DNA from: Symbiodinium sp. CCMP2592
Taxonomy: Eukaryota; Sar; Dinophyceae; Suessiales; Symbiodiniaceae
DNA: 64,000 nt
Direction: 5' to 3'
NCBI GenBank assembly: GCA_905221615.1
Contig: CAJNDT010000003.1
Location: 1,199,967-1,263,966, forward strand
Within the stretch, counting starts at the first letter, position 1, and every line of letters begins with the position of its first letter. This document shows, piece after piece, positions 51,935 to 61,712 of this stretch. A program made the translations under genes and the position numbers. The notes under the pieces are model-generated. The model searched no databases, had not been told where the DNA came from, and was given only the letters and a program-made list of their open reading frames with translations.

Positions 51935-53684
51935 CATCCAAAAACCTCAAAATCCAGAATCCTTGGAAGAGCCCCTGAACCCACAAACCCCTAAACCCAG
52001 AAATTCTTAACCCTTATGTCGCTTATGTCCCGCAGTAACCCAAAACCCCAAGCGCAGAAACCCTAAACCCAGAAAGCCCTTGAACCCAGATACCCACCAA
52101 GCCCCCAAACGCAGAAGCATTGTACCCAAGCGCCTGAACTCAGAAACTGAAAACCCAAAACCACTGAACAGAGGAACCGGTGAACGCAGAAACCCTACAC
52201 CCAGAATCCCAGAAACCCTGAGCCCATATCCCAGAAACCCTAAACCCAGAATCCCAGAAACCCTGAGCCCATAGCCCAGAAACCCTGGCATGAACAGCCT
52301 GGCTTCAAGTGAAATCGGCTTGAAGTTGATCCTGTATGTTCGTCCTTAATCGCTACAGACCTCGCCAGGCTTGCCCGAGTGTGAGTGTCAAAACCCAGAA
52401 ACCCAAAACCTTGTACTCCAAACCCTTGAACTCAGAAGCTAACAACCCAGAACACCTAAACCCAGAAGTTCTGAACCCCCAAATCTGCGAGTAAGCCCAG
52501 AAACCCTGCACGCAGAAACCCTAAACCCAGAAAACTCCTGAAGCCAGAAATGCAGAACCCAGAAACCGCAAACCCCGGAAGCCGCAGACATCATAACCTG
52601 AAACCCAAAATCACCGAACCGAGAACCGCTGAACCCAGAAACCGCAAACACCCAAACACAGAAACCCTGTAGAACCCAGAATCCCTAAGCCCTTAAACCA
52701 AAACCTTAAACCCCTGGACGCTGCACCGAAGCACAATAGCGGCTTGAAGCAAGTCACATGTCGTGCTCGAATCGAGTGGCCGACATGCCGACGCCACAGG
52801 GGCGACGCCGGGCGTCGCAACAGGAATCCACCGAGCGGCGCCCGGCGTCGCCCACACCTGTGGGAGCGGGGTGACGCCGGGCGCCGCTCGGTGGATTCCT
52901 GTTGCGACGCCCGGCGTCGCCCCTGTGGCGTCGGCATGTCGGCCACTCGATTCGAGCACGACATGTGACTTGCTTCAAGCCGCTATTATGCTTCGGTGCA
53001 GCGTCCAGGGGTTTAAGGTTTTGGTTTAAGGGCTTAGGGATTCTGGGTTCTACAGGGTTTCTGTGTTTGGGTGTTTGCGGTTTCTGGGTTCAGCGGTTCT
53101 CGGTTCGGTGATTTTGGGTTTCAGGTTATGATGTCTGCGGCTTCCGGGGTTTGCGGTTTCTGGGTTCTGCATTTCTGGCTTCAGGAGTTTTTTTTGGGTT
53201 TAGGGTTTCTGCGTGCAGGGTTTCTGGGCTTACTCGCAGATTTGGGGGTTCAGAACTTCTGGGTTTAGGTGTTCTTGGTTGTTAGCTTCTGAGTTCAAGG
53301 GTTTGGAGCACAAGGTTTTGGGTTTCTGGGTTTAGGGTTTCTGGGCTATGGGCTCAGGGTTTCTGGGATTCTGGGTTTAGGGTTTCTGGGATATGGGCTC
53401 AGGGTTTCTGGGATTCTGGGTGTAGGGTTTCTGCGTTCACCGGTTCCTCTGTTCAGTGGTTTTGGGTTTTCAGTTTCTGAGTTCAGGCGCTTGGGTACAA
53501 TGCTTCTGCGTTTGGGGGCTTGGTGGGTATCTGGGTTCAAGGGCTTTCTGGGTTTAGGGTTTCTGCGTTTGGGGTTTTGGGTTACTGCGGGACATAAGCG
53601 ACATAAGGGTTAATAATTTCTGGGTTTCGGGGTTTATGGGTTCAGGGGCTCTTCCAAGGATTCTGGATTTTGAGTTTCTGGATG
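51935..53684. repeat. Large inverted repeat (palindrome), about 1.75 kb
   Basis: Left arm 51935-52849, right arm 52873-53684, spacer 23 bp (GCCCACACCTGTGGGAGCGG...). The arms are nearly identical complements built of AACCCAGAAACCCTAAACCC phrases; open frames on opposite strands give the same peptides at mirror positions (52744 plus and 52978 minus). The left arm has about 102 extra bases at 52292-52393. No gene is evident in the arms. Confidence 0.95.
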
Positions 53685-53856
53685 CTTTTGCGCAGGCCCT
53701 GAGTGTGCGCCTTGTCCCGAGGCCCGCTGCCTGCTACTTCTGTGAACTTCTGCGTGGGTGCTGGAAAAATATATGCGGAAACCATGCTGAATATCATGAA
53801 AACTATGTTGAGCCATACCCAAATTCAAGCCGAGCCCGACGCAGACTCAATGACTA

Positions 53857-53975
53857 CCAGCAGGGTCCGAATGGGTGGGTCCGAAAGGGTCCGGCCAGAT
53901 CTACGGGAGACCCTGGGAACCACCCTTTCGGACCCACCAAACAGGGTCCGAAAGGGTGTCCCCCGGCCGACCCTG
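53857..53975. repeat. AGGGTCCGAAAGGGT repeat, right of the palindrome
   Basis: CAGGGTCCGAATGGGTGGGT, then complementary ACCACCCTTTCGGACCCACC. It mirrors the repeat at 51596-51680. Confidence 0.65.
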
Positions 53976-54117
53976 CGTATCTCGATCCTATCATAATCTG
54001 TTACAGGCTTTCCCTGCGTGGCCCTTTGTCATACAATATAATTTGAATGCTGGCAGATTTTGGCATTCTGAACCTTGTTTTTTTCACCTCTACATAATTT
54101 TTTGGACCGCCGCAATA

Positions 54118-54370
54118 CCTCAAAATGCTTTTCTCGTGATGAATTTTTGCAACCCTCATGATCGCAAAATGGTGCTCGCCAAACGCATTTTCTGACCACC
54201 TATATACCTCAAAATGGTTTTCTCGTGACGAGTTTTTGCGACCCTCATGATCCCAAAATGGTGCTCACCAATCCCATTTTCTGACTGCCTATATACCTCA
54301 AAATGATCTTCTCGTGACGAGTTTTTGCACCCCTCATGATCGCAAAATGGTGCTCGCTAAACCCCGAAAT
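54118..54370. repeat. 89-bp tandem array
   Basis: CCTCAAAATG starts at 54118, 54207 and 54296; unit contains TTCTCGTGACGAGTTTTTGC and CTCATGATCGCAAAATGGTG; about 2.9 units. Confidence 0.9.
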
Positions 54371-54394
54371 GTGTGCTCGCTAAATCCCCAATTT

Positions 54395-54526
54395 CGGAGT
54401 TATAAGTCACTTACAAGTCCGACTTATAAGTCCACCAAAACTCCACTTATAAGTCCGAGATAACTCGACTTAACAAGTCCAGTATATCTCGAGTTATAAC
54501 TGACCAAAGCAAGAAACCCACCAAAG
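54395..54526. repeat. ACTTATAAGT-rich subterminal repeats, right
   Basis: GAGTTATAAGTCACTTACAA, ACTTATAAGTCC, CTCGAGTTATAAC, ending AAACCCACCAAAG. Same words as 45000-45260. Confidence 0.7.
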
Positions 54527-54601
54527 TGGGGGCATGATCCGATACAGACGTCGGAATACTCAGTCTGCGTATCCATGCGTATCCGCTTGAGTCCCGAATG
54601 T

Positions 54602-54603
54602 AA

Positions 54604-54641
<38 letters not shown>

Positions 54642-54692
54642 CTTCTCTCTTTCTCTCACACACACACACACACACACGCACTCTCTCTTTCA
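54602..54692. repeat. CT/CA microsatellite
   Basis: (CT)n interrupted, then (CA)n. The minus-strand Arg/Glu open frames here are by-products. Confidence 0.95.
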
Positions 54693-54843
54693 CGCCGAAT
54701 CTTCGTGAAATCACAAATGCTGCTGGGGATGTGGCTCCATGGAAGCATGAGTTGATCTTTCTGGGACTTCAAATCCATATGACCATAAGCCAATCGAGGT
54801 GAACGGCTCGCCATCTTTGCCCAACATTCAGAGGTTTGATCAA

Positions 54844-54935
54844 TCCCAAAGTGTCCAAGTATCATCCGGGTATATACTTATAGGGCATTTTGGGGGTCTA
54901 AGTATGTCCCATGATGATACTTGGACCCTTTGGGA
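54844..54935. repeat. Palindromic element, family E
   Basis: TCCCAAAGTGTCCAAGTATC and complementary GATACTTGGACCCTTTGGGA; opposite orientation to the copy at 34320. Confidence 0.85.
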
Positions 54936-54942
54936 ATTGAAG

Positions 54943-54990
54943 CCGGCAGCTGGACATGATGATTACAACACCTCGCTCGAGAAGGCCCAG
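54943..54990 (+). CDS. Exon candidate, phase 0-0, 7 bp after a palindrome
   Basis: Acceptor GGAATTGAAG, donor GCCCAG/GTCGAA, 16 whole codons PAAGHDDYNTSLEKAQ. Confidence 0.4.
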
Positions 54991-55506
54991 GTCGAACTTG
55001 TATCACCGCCATCCGCTTGAGGCCACGCGCAAAAGCCATCGCTGAAGCACTTCTGCGCGTGCAGGGAGTTTAGGGTTTAGGGGATTATCGCATGACCTGT
55101 GCTTGGGGAGTGCAACACTGTGAGCTGCGGTGTTCCGGGCCCGATGCTACCGCTCGCTGCTGGGAGGGTTCGCCTTATGGAGCTTTGCCAAAGGAGGAGA
55201 GCAGCGAGCTGAAAAGTACGGAGCACTGCTGAAGCGGGTTTTGGGCTTGGGGATTCGGGTCACCAGCTTTGTGCATTGTACATCTTCCTTGTTGACGAAA
55301 ATCTAGGGCTCTGAGCAGTTGGTTGGTCCCTGTATGTTCCGTTTCTTTCCTAACTGCCCGCAAGACCCGGTTGTACTTATTCAGGCCCTTTTTTTCTTCC
55401 TAATGTGGAATTCGGATTTTGGGGATCTAGGACCAAAGCGGGGTTACATTGGGGGGGGGTCTTGGGGTAAAGGGTTCTTGAACCCTGTACCCTCAGCCCT
55501 ACACTC

Positions 55507-55602
55507 TACCCATAGGCCCCAAAGTCGTTCCTTTTTGGGGTTCATATATATGGAATCCTATAAGGTAGTCCCAAAAAGGAACTACTTTGGGGCCTATAGG
55601 TA
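55507..55602. repeat. Palindromic element, family C
   Basis: TACCCATAGGCCCCAAAGTC and complementary CTACTTTGGGGCCTATAGGT. Confidence 0.85.
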
Positions 55603-55633
55603 AACCCCCCTTCTCTTGAATCGCCCTGCTCAG

Positions 55634-55702
55634 GGCCCAGCGAAGAGGCGCGCAACGAGCTTCGGCGTCGATTGCAACTGGAGCTCCTTGAGCTGGGAAG
55701 AT
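55634..55702 (+). CDS. Exon candidate between palindromes
   Basis: Acceptor CCTGCTCAG, donor GGAAGAT/GTAGTA; frame PSEEARNELRRRLQLELLEL. Family C ends 31 bp upstream, family D begins 35 bp downstream. Coiled-coil-like, unrecognised. Confidence 0.5.
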
Positions 55703-55737
55703 GTAGTAAGCCCGCTATATTACAGAACTTTGAGGTC

Positions 55738-55854
55738 TACAGTAGAAGCCGAAAAGTTGGAAACCCCAGAGTCTCAATCCTCAAGAGTAATGTATAGGGA
55801 ATCCCAGCACTATTTGGCCTTAATCCAGCTTCCAACTTTATGGGGTTTACTGTA
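55738..55854. repeat. Palindromic element, family D
   Basis: TACAGTAGAAGCCGAAAAGT and complementary AACTTTATGGGGTTTACTGT. Confidence 0.85.
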
Positions 55855-56313
55855 GGGCTTCAGACCTGTAGGGTCTTGGGCTTTAGGGCTTTGAGGCTCT
55901 AGGGCTGGGTTTTAGGGCTGTGGGATTTGGGGTTTGGAGCTCCCGGGGTCTGGAGTTTAGGGCCTGGTGCAAAACTTTTTATGGGTTTGAGGTGTCAGGT
56001 TTGGTGCTTTGGAATTTAGGAGTGTGTAGGCGGTTTTTATGATGATTTTGAGTTCAGGGCTTTAGGGTTTGGCGTGTTAGAGGCTCTCGCAGGGTCTGGA
56101 TAAGTGTGATTTGTGGGAACTAGAATGGGGTTCTGATTGCGGTATGTATTTATGTTACATAATTTGTGGCCTCTCTGGGTTAGTACGGTTTGGGGTTTGG
56201 GGGCGGGGGCCGTGTCCGTGTTAATGGTTAATGCAAAGCTCGCTTAGGGCTTTATGGCCAGAGGCTGGGGTTGTTTTGTTACCTGTGCGGTTGTGGTGTT
56301 CTCTATACTACAG

Positions 56314-56507
56314 AGAGCATGGGAGGGCCTGGGGCTTTCAGACGAGTTCTGTAATAAGCGTCCTGGGAGCAGCTCAGCGTGTAGCTTGAGCCGTGAGCCG
56401 CGGGTGCCTGAAGGTTTAGATTGTTCAGACTTTCGATTGGAAGTTCGCCGGCAGAGGTGGCGACTATGTGGGATGTTTGGGAGGGTTCAGATCACATTGC
56501 AGACACT
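56314..56507 (+). CDS. Exon candidate, longest of the set
   Basis: Acceptor CTATACTACAG, donor GACACT/GTAAAA, 64 codons including GLSDEFCNKRPGSSSACSLS and DCSDFRLEVRRQRWRLCGMF. Unrecognised; the frame is open upstream too. Confidence 0.45.
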
Positions 56508-56770
56508 GTAAAAATCCCTGTGAGCCGAAAAAACTCTTGCCAGCGTAATGCAACCTTTCAAAGCCCCATGGCGCCCCGTGGCACCACACAGAATCCGAAT
56601 GCAGGAGAATCATACTGTCAAGGCAAACCACATGCAGAGCATGCCAGCGCTAGTCATCCTTAATCCATGCTCCCACTTTCTTACCGAGATTCCCCTAACC
56701 CTACACGCTATAAACCCCAAACCTGCAAACAAAACCAAGCCCTAAACCCTGAGCTACCCACTATATAGTT

Positions 56771-56868
56771 GGGAGTTTCCGAAATCAAGGGTACCGTGTT
56801 TTGGGGTCCTTATCATAAGGATCTACTTAGGGTATCATATTAGGGTCCCCAAATGTTCCGAAACTCCC
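56771..56868. repeat. Palindromic element, family A
   Basis: GGGAGTTTCCGAAATCAAGG and complementary TGTTCCGAAACTCCC; three bases before a family E copy. Confidence 0.8.
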
Positions 56869-56870
56869 AT

Positions 56871-56962
56871 TCCCAAAGGGCCCAAGTATCATCATGGGAC
56901 ATACTTAGACCCTGAAAATACCCTATAAGTATATACCAGGATGATACTTGGGCCTTTTGGGA
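56871..56962. repeat. Palindromic element, family E
   Basis: TCCCAAAGGGCCCAAGTATC and complementary GATACTTGGGCCTTTTGGGA: the same change appears in both arms. Confidence 0.85.
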
Positions 56963-57082
56963 TTGGGTTCATGGGCTCAACCCTAAACCCTAAGCCCTTC
57001 AAGGCGCCTTCAATTGCGCCCCAGGGTGGCCGAAGGCGCGGAATCCTGAGGTTTAGGGGTTTAGGGGTTTAGGGTTTAGGCA

Positions 57083-57167
57083 GGGGGCCCTAATATAGTA
57101 CCCTAAATCGTATGATCCTTATTATAAGGACCCCAAAAGACGGTACCCCGAATTTTTGGAAACTCCC
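57083..57167. repeat. Truncated family A element
   Basis: Right end TTTTTGGAAACTCCC and centre CTTATTATAAGG are present; the left terminus is replaced by TTTAGGG repeat. Confidence 0.65.
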
Positions 57168-57593
57168 AATTCCTAATACCCATGTGCAACCTTTAGGCTG
57201 TCTGGGCTCTCATGAGTTCATCAGGGTTCAGGGAATGATTAGGGTTTAGGGCTCGCGTAGTGAACCTACCCTGCCATTTCCTCGATTTTTTTGCAGTAAG
57301 TGGAGAACCGGTAGTACCCGGTACTTGTAGTACGCTAGTGATTCCATGTTCCATGACGAACCGGAAACCTCCCAACAACTCCCTCTAAGGGCACACAGTA
57401 GGTCCCAGTAGGTAGAGGAGTAGGTGGGCAGGCTTCAATAGGTGGGTAGGCTTCAATAAGGATTCCTGGTTTAGGGTGTGCCAGATTAGGGGCTTCAGCG
57501 TCTTCAATGGTGTAGCCTTTTTTGTGGGTCGTGTTGTGTTTGCCGGTTGTCTTTTTCAGTTTTCGCTTTGTCTGTTTAGGATTTACCTGTAGT
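57168..57593. other. No gene seen
   Basis: Contains a GTAGTACCCGGTACTTGTAG imperfect palindrome (57311) and AGTAGGT duplications at 57388-57452. Confidence 0.4.
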
Positions 57594-57676
57594 CTCCATT
57601 GTAGTTCCTTTTTGGGTTACCTTATAGGATCCGAGTTATATTTTTGGTTAAACCAAAAAAATGAACTACATAGGTA
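57594..57676. repeat. Palindromic element, family C subtype
   Basis: TACCTGTAGTCTCCATTGTA opposite a shortened end, ATGAACTACATAGGTA. Confidence 0.65.
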
Positions 57677-58052
57677 GGCTTCTTTAGGGTTCGGCCAGGC
57701 TACTTTTTTCTGTCAAGGGCTTGGGATGTAGAGAGTTGCGGTGTTGGGCCTGGGTTTGCGTGGAAACATGGCAGCCTGAATACTTCGTCGTACAAGGCCG
57801 GTAATATGTTTGCCCATATTGCTTTCTGATAATATGAGCGGCCTGAATGGTTAAGACATGTTAAGACACTGCAAGGGCAATAGCAATAGGGACATATTAA
57901 TGGTATTGCTACACGATCTTTCAGATTTCTTTTGTCATCTGTGTTGTAGTTTGGTGACACCCATAGGCCCTGTCCGCCTTGAGAACACCAAACACAAAGC
58001 CCAAACCCTCGCAAAGCCCTTTGTCGTACTCGCTTTAAAAATCATTCGCCAG

Positions 58053-58141
58053 AGAGGCCCTGCAAGTGCACCATGTACTCCTCCACGGCGCGTCTCACGG
58101 CGGCTACGTGGGAAAAGTCCAGCATCTTGGCTGGAGATGCT
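58053..58141 (+). CDS. Exon of a duplicated gene (copy 1)
   Basis: Acceptor CATTCGCCAG; frame RGPASAPCTPPRRVSRRLRG then KSPASWLEML. A 60-base stretch aligns without gaps to 60906-60965. Of about 18 differences counted by eye, most fall on third codon positions of this frame, which indicates selection on protein. Arg-rich; function unknown. Confidence 0.55.
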
Positions 58142-58195
58142 TAGGGTTTCTCTACGCTCTAGGATGGTATATACCTACTTTTGTGATGTCTGGTT

Positions 58196-58302
58196 CTATC
58201 TATCTATGTATCTAACTATCTAGCCATCTATCTATCTGTCTATCTATCCCGTCTATCTATGTGTATATATATATGTATCTGTATATATATATATATATAT
58301 AG
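58196..58302. repeat. TCTA / TA microsatellite
   Basis: (CTAT)n followed by TATATATA runs. Confidence 0.9.
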
Positions 58303-58481
58303 ATAGCCTAGTTTTATCGGTAGTGTTGGTGCTGTGGTTGTGTTCATGGCATTCAATTCATGAATGTGTTTTGAGATCACGAGATTGAGTCCCAGTCAGG
58401 TGAGAGGTGCACTTAGGGGTTGAGGGTTTAGGGATTAGGGCTTAGGGTTTAGGGTTTAGGGTGGGGCCCTACAAGGTTCAG

Positions 58482-58577
58482 CTTGCAATGCGACTCCTGA
58501 ATGCACGGCTCACTCCAATTCATGAAGACTTCCTCATCCACTTGCTGAGCGGTGAAGCGAGTATCCACAATTTCAGG
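58482..58577 (+). CDS. Exon candidate, phase 0-0
   Basis: Acceptor ACAAGGTTCAG, donor TTCAGG/GTGTTC, 32 whole codons beginning LAMRLLNARLTPIHEDFLIH and ending GEASIHNFR. Unrecognised. Confidence 0.5.
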
Positions 58578-58725
58578 GTGTTCAGGACCTTCTGCTGTTG
58601 CTTTTTATGTCTGACGTTCTTACTTTTCGGGTTTGGCCATGGGGTGTTGATTTGGCTTCAGCTAGTGGTTTTGGTGGTTGGGGTTCACCACCTGCTGCGC
58701 AGAGGCGGTACTGATTCTCCCTGTG

Positions 58726-58842
58726 TACAGCAGAAGCCCAAAAGTTGGCAACCCAATAGCCTCGATCCTTGAGAGTACTGCACAGGGAATCCCAGCACTA
58801 TTTGGCTTTAATCCGTCTTCCCACTTTATGAGGGTTACTGTA
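58726..58842. repeat. Palindromic element, family D
   Basis: TACAGCAGAAGCCCAAAAGT and complementary CACTTTATGAGGGTTACTGT; more diverged than the other copies. Confidence 0.75.
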
Positions 58843-58869
58843 TGTGCAATGTGGTCCTGGAGATATCAG

Positions 58870-58975
58870 GTTCCTGACCTGCCCAAAACTGCAAATTGTG
58901 CTGAACAGAAACCTCCGGCTTGCTAAAGAGAGAGAGCTGATCGATATCCTGTCCACTTCCCGACATCTTACGCTT
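58870..58975 (+). CDS. Exon candidate after a palindrome
   Basis: Acceptor GATATCAG, 27 bp behind a family D element. Frame FLTCPKLQIVLNRNLRLAKE then RELIDILSTSRH. Another frame is open for 18 codons. Confidence 0.4.
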
Positions 58976-59203
58976 CAGTTTTACATTTATTGCTTCTTGA
59001 GGCATCCGAAACCCTTTTTTACGTAGACTCCTTCTAAGACTACCCTGCAATTTGAGCGAAATAATTAAGGCCAACAAACCCGCACCAACAGCACCCAAAA
59101 GTCTCAATCCCAGAAATCCTCACACCCTACGATGCACCGTGGCTTGCCAAGCCGTAAAGCCCTAAAAAGTCTAAAACACCTAGACCTAAACGAACAACCA
59201 AGA

Positions 59204-59325
59204 GTATATTATGAATCCCCGAAAGCTGGAACATGGGTTTAGGAGGATTAGTGCTAGGATCCTTTTACTTACCTTAAGGGCATGAGGATACTAATGTTCC
59301 ATCTTTCTGGCTTCTACTATACGTA
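59204..59325. repeat. Palindromic element, family D relative
   Basis: GAATCCCCGAAAGCTGGAAC opposite GTTCCATCTTTCTGGCTTCT; ends 14 bp before an exon candidate. Confidence 0.65.
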
Positions 59326-59339
59326 CCCTTCGCCGCAAG

Positions 59340-59423
59340 AAGCACCAGCTTCGAGGATCCGCGACAGCTTCGAATCCGAAGCCTCAGTCCGCCGGGAGCC
59401 TGGCATAAGGGGCGTAGTGCTTC
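59340..59423 (+). CDS. Exon candidate after a palindrome
   Basis: Acceptor TTCGCCGCAAG, donor GTGCTTC/GTAACA; frame APASRIRDSFESEASVRREP then GIRGVVL. Unrecognised. Confidence 0.45.
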
Positions 59424-59899
59424 GTAACAGCATCTCCTTGTAGGCCCAAACATGAGGATGTTGAATCTAATCCCCCCCCGCGAACCTTATTATGTTTCTG
59501 AAATTGGCATATTTGTTAGGCATCCAGACGAAGCGTGCTGTCAGTTTTGGGGTCTGAAGGGCATTAGGGGGTAGAGTCATGATGTAGGGATTTATGTTTG
59601 ATGGGGTTAGGGCTTGTGCCTGAGGAAGGCACCTGCTATTGTTTACACATCTTCATTTGCTTCTAGTTCCCTAGGTACAGGAAGTGGAATCACTATCTCC
59701 GATGGGAGATGCGAACCTATAGTTGCCTTAGTAGATGAATCACAAGGACCAGGGTTCGCCAGGTCAGTTAACCCTAAAACGTTGCACTCCACACCCCAGA
59801 GCTGCAAGAACTGAGACAACCTTACAGCACCGCTCTACAACAACCCTAAAGACCCCAAATATCTAGAATCATAAACCGTCAGCAATAAGCAACCTTAAT

Positions 59900-59991
59900 G
59901 TAGGAACTTGTTTAAGAAATCCTGGGCGTATAGTAACACCAAAATGGTAGGGTTCGTAAAAGGAACCCGAATAAAGGCCCAAGTTTCCTAC
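59900..59991. repeat. Single palindromic element
   Basis: TGTAGGAACTTG opposite CAAGTTTCCTACA, with GGTTCGTAAAAGGAACC inside. Confidence 0.6.
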
Positions 59992-60014
59992 ACCATTCCC
60001 TAAAACTCGCTGAG

Positions 60015-60080
60015 GCAGCAGCAGATTCATCCTCAAGTCTCCGGAGGCACGCTGAGGAACAGAAGCGACCTAGGGCTACC
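60015..60080 (+). CDS. Weak exon candidate
   Basis: After CTCGCTGAG the frame reads AAADSSSSLRRHAEEQKRPR; no clear donor. Confidence 0.3.
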
Positions 60081-60206
60081 GATATGGGGCTCCTTAAATT
60101 AAAGGGTTTCGGGTTCCATTCAGGATTCCATAAGGGTTACTACAAGGACTATTGTCAGGGTTACTTTTCGGGCTCTTTTGAGGGGGTTACGTTTTGGGCT
60201 CTATAT

Positions 60207-60397
60207 GGGAGTTTCCGAAAACAGGGGACCCTAATATAGTGCCCTAAATAGTCGGATCCTCTTTATAAGGACCCCCAAACAAGGTACCCCTAGTCCGGAA
60301 ACCCCGAACCCTAAACCCTTCATGGAACCCTTATAGATCCCTTTAAGGAACCCTTAAAGGATCTCTTGAAAGTTACCCCTAATTTTCGGAAACTCCC
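60207..60397. repeat. Family A element with an insertion
   Basis: Left end GGGAGTTTCCGAAAACAGGG. One right end GTCCGGAAACCCC is at 60305 and a second, fuller one TTTTCGGAAACTCCC at 60397; CCCTTAAAGG-type repeats lie between. Confidence 0.7.
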
Positions 60398-60439
60398 ATA
60401 TGGTCTCCATCCTGAGAGGAGCTCCCATGCTTCGTAAGC

Positions 60440-60585
60440 CTTGATCAAGGGTTCTGTGAGGGTTTAGGGTTGAGGGTTGAGGGTTTAGGATTCAGGGTTG
60501 AGGGTTGTTGGTTTAGGGTTTCGGGTTTAGGGTTGAGGGTTGGGTTGAGGGTTCATTCTGAGGATTCCGGGTTTAGGGTCTACCA
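60440..60585. repeat. GGGTTTAGG/GGGTTGAGG tract
   Basis: Alternating GAGGGTTTAGG and TTGAGGGTTG phrases. Confidence 0.7.
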
Positions 60586-60886
60586 TCGTGAGGCCCTCAG
60601 TAATAAGAGTGGCATTTTGACCTGTGGCCTAGCTAGAGGTTTTTATCGGGGCTTCCTAGGGGTTTAAGAAGTTTAAGGGTTGTATGAGGAAGATCAGTGA
60701 GAGGGGTTTCCGGAATGGTTTAGGCCCTTATCCCGAAAGCCCAACCCCCGTAACCCATGAGCCCCATGCCATATTGTAACCCTTTAATCGCGAAACTCGA
60801 TCTACACCCTAAAGCCTTGTAAATCTTGCCAGCCCTGCTTTAAAAGTCCCGTGAAACCTGAAGTTTAGGCCCCAAGACCAGTGCAG

Positions 60887-60985
60887 CGCTCCAGGGCATG
60901 CAGATCCACAGACGCCACCTCGGCGCCTCACTCGACGGCTGCGTGGGAAGAGTCCTGAGCCTTGGACTCATAGGATTTTCGAGCT
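60887..60985 (+). CDS. Exon of a duplicated gene (copy 2)
   Basis: Acceptor CCAGTGCAG, possible donor GAGCT/GTAGGG. Frame DPQTPPRRLTRRLRGKSPEP then W. Homologous to the exon at 58053 with changes mostly at third positions and conservative replacements (V/L, S/T). Confidence 0.55.
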
Positions 60986-61663
60986 GTAGGGTGTAGGGTT
61001 TGTGGTCTAGGTGTTCAGGTTATTGGGTTTGGGGTTCAGAGGCTCATGCTTTAGGGTGTTCGGGGTTTGGGGGGTTTAGGGTTGCACTTTGGGCTTCAGA
61101 GTCTAGGTTTTCGGGCTTTGGGTCTCAGCGTTTTGGGTTTTAGGCTTATAGGGTTTAGGGCTCGCACTGTTCATCAGCTTCCCAAAAACCCCCGATCCCA
61201 GATAATCCGGAAGCCATCTATACTGTTTCTGTGAAAGTTGTAAACAGGCTTTATTGTGTCGTGTTGCACAGGAGCGTATAAGAGTCTATAAAGCTTCTAT
61301 CCGTGGATACCCTCTTGTCTGAGTATGTAGGTGTAGCAAGATGAGCCATCAGAGTATTCTAGAGGATGCAGGGGGATGCTGAGTAATTTTTCGGACTCCA
61401 ATGATCCTGATTGTTTATAAGGGGCCTGACCGTTGAAGATGGCCGGGTAGGCTTAGTGCTTAAGGTAAAGTTGAGGCTTTAGGGTAAAGTTAGTTTGTGT
61501 CTTCGGTTATGTTGGGTTTCGAATGAGCCATACTTTGCACGAAGTGTGTTTGATGTATCTACTTTATCAGAAATGTCTGAGAATATACCTACTTTCATTA
61601 ACTTAGCTGTGCTTGCTGCATGTTGAGGGTTGTTTGGAGCTCTTGTCAAACCACTAAGTACAG
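60986..61663. other. No gene seen
   Basis: Telomere-like phrases to 61160 and unassigned DNA. Confidence 0.4.
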
Positions 61664-61712
61664 GAGATCCCCCATTTGGCGAGAAATTCCTGTTGGAGCT
61701 CATTGATATCAC
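61664..61712 (+). CDS. Weak exon candidate
   Basis: Acceptor CTAAGTACAG; frame DPPFGEKFLLELIDIT; donor would be GA. Followed by a Pro-rich open stretch over CCCACCCACC repeats. Confidence 0.3.

Larger units (their letters stand above)
44998..54526. mobile_element. Candidate 9.5-kb composite element with degenerate inverted ends
   Basis: Left end TTTGGTGGGTTTTGCT (44999) matches in inverted orientation TTTGGTGGGTTTCTTGCT at the right end (54527). Moving inward both sides have ACTTATAAGT-rich DNA (45044-45260; 54395-54505), then a tandem array (44-bp units left; 89-bp units right), then the 20-mer GAATGCCAAAATCTGCCAGC (45561; inverted at 54049). Inside lie three protein-coding regions and the hairpin family. 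No transposase was recognised and no target duplication was seen, so this may be a large rearrangement instead. Confidence 0.4.

Noticed and set aside
52080-53540. Mirror-image 64-codon frames on both strands
   Set aside because: They are the same AACCCAGAAACCC repeat read in the two arms of the palindrome; low-complexity peptides.
49754-54370. Tandem arrays that might suggest CRISPR
   Set aside because: Units are contiguous without spacers, and the genome is eukaryotic.
54424-54714. Arg/Glu-rich 96-codon minus frame
   Set aside because: Translation of the CT/CA microsatellite joined to subterminal repeat DNA.
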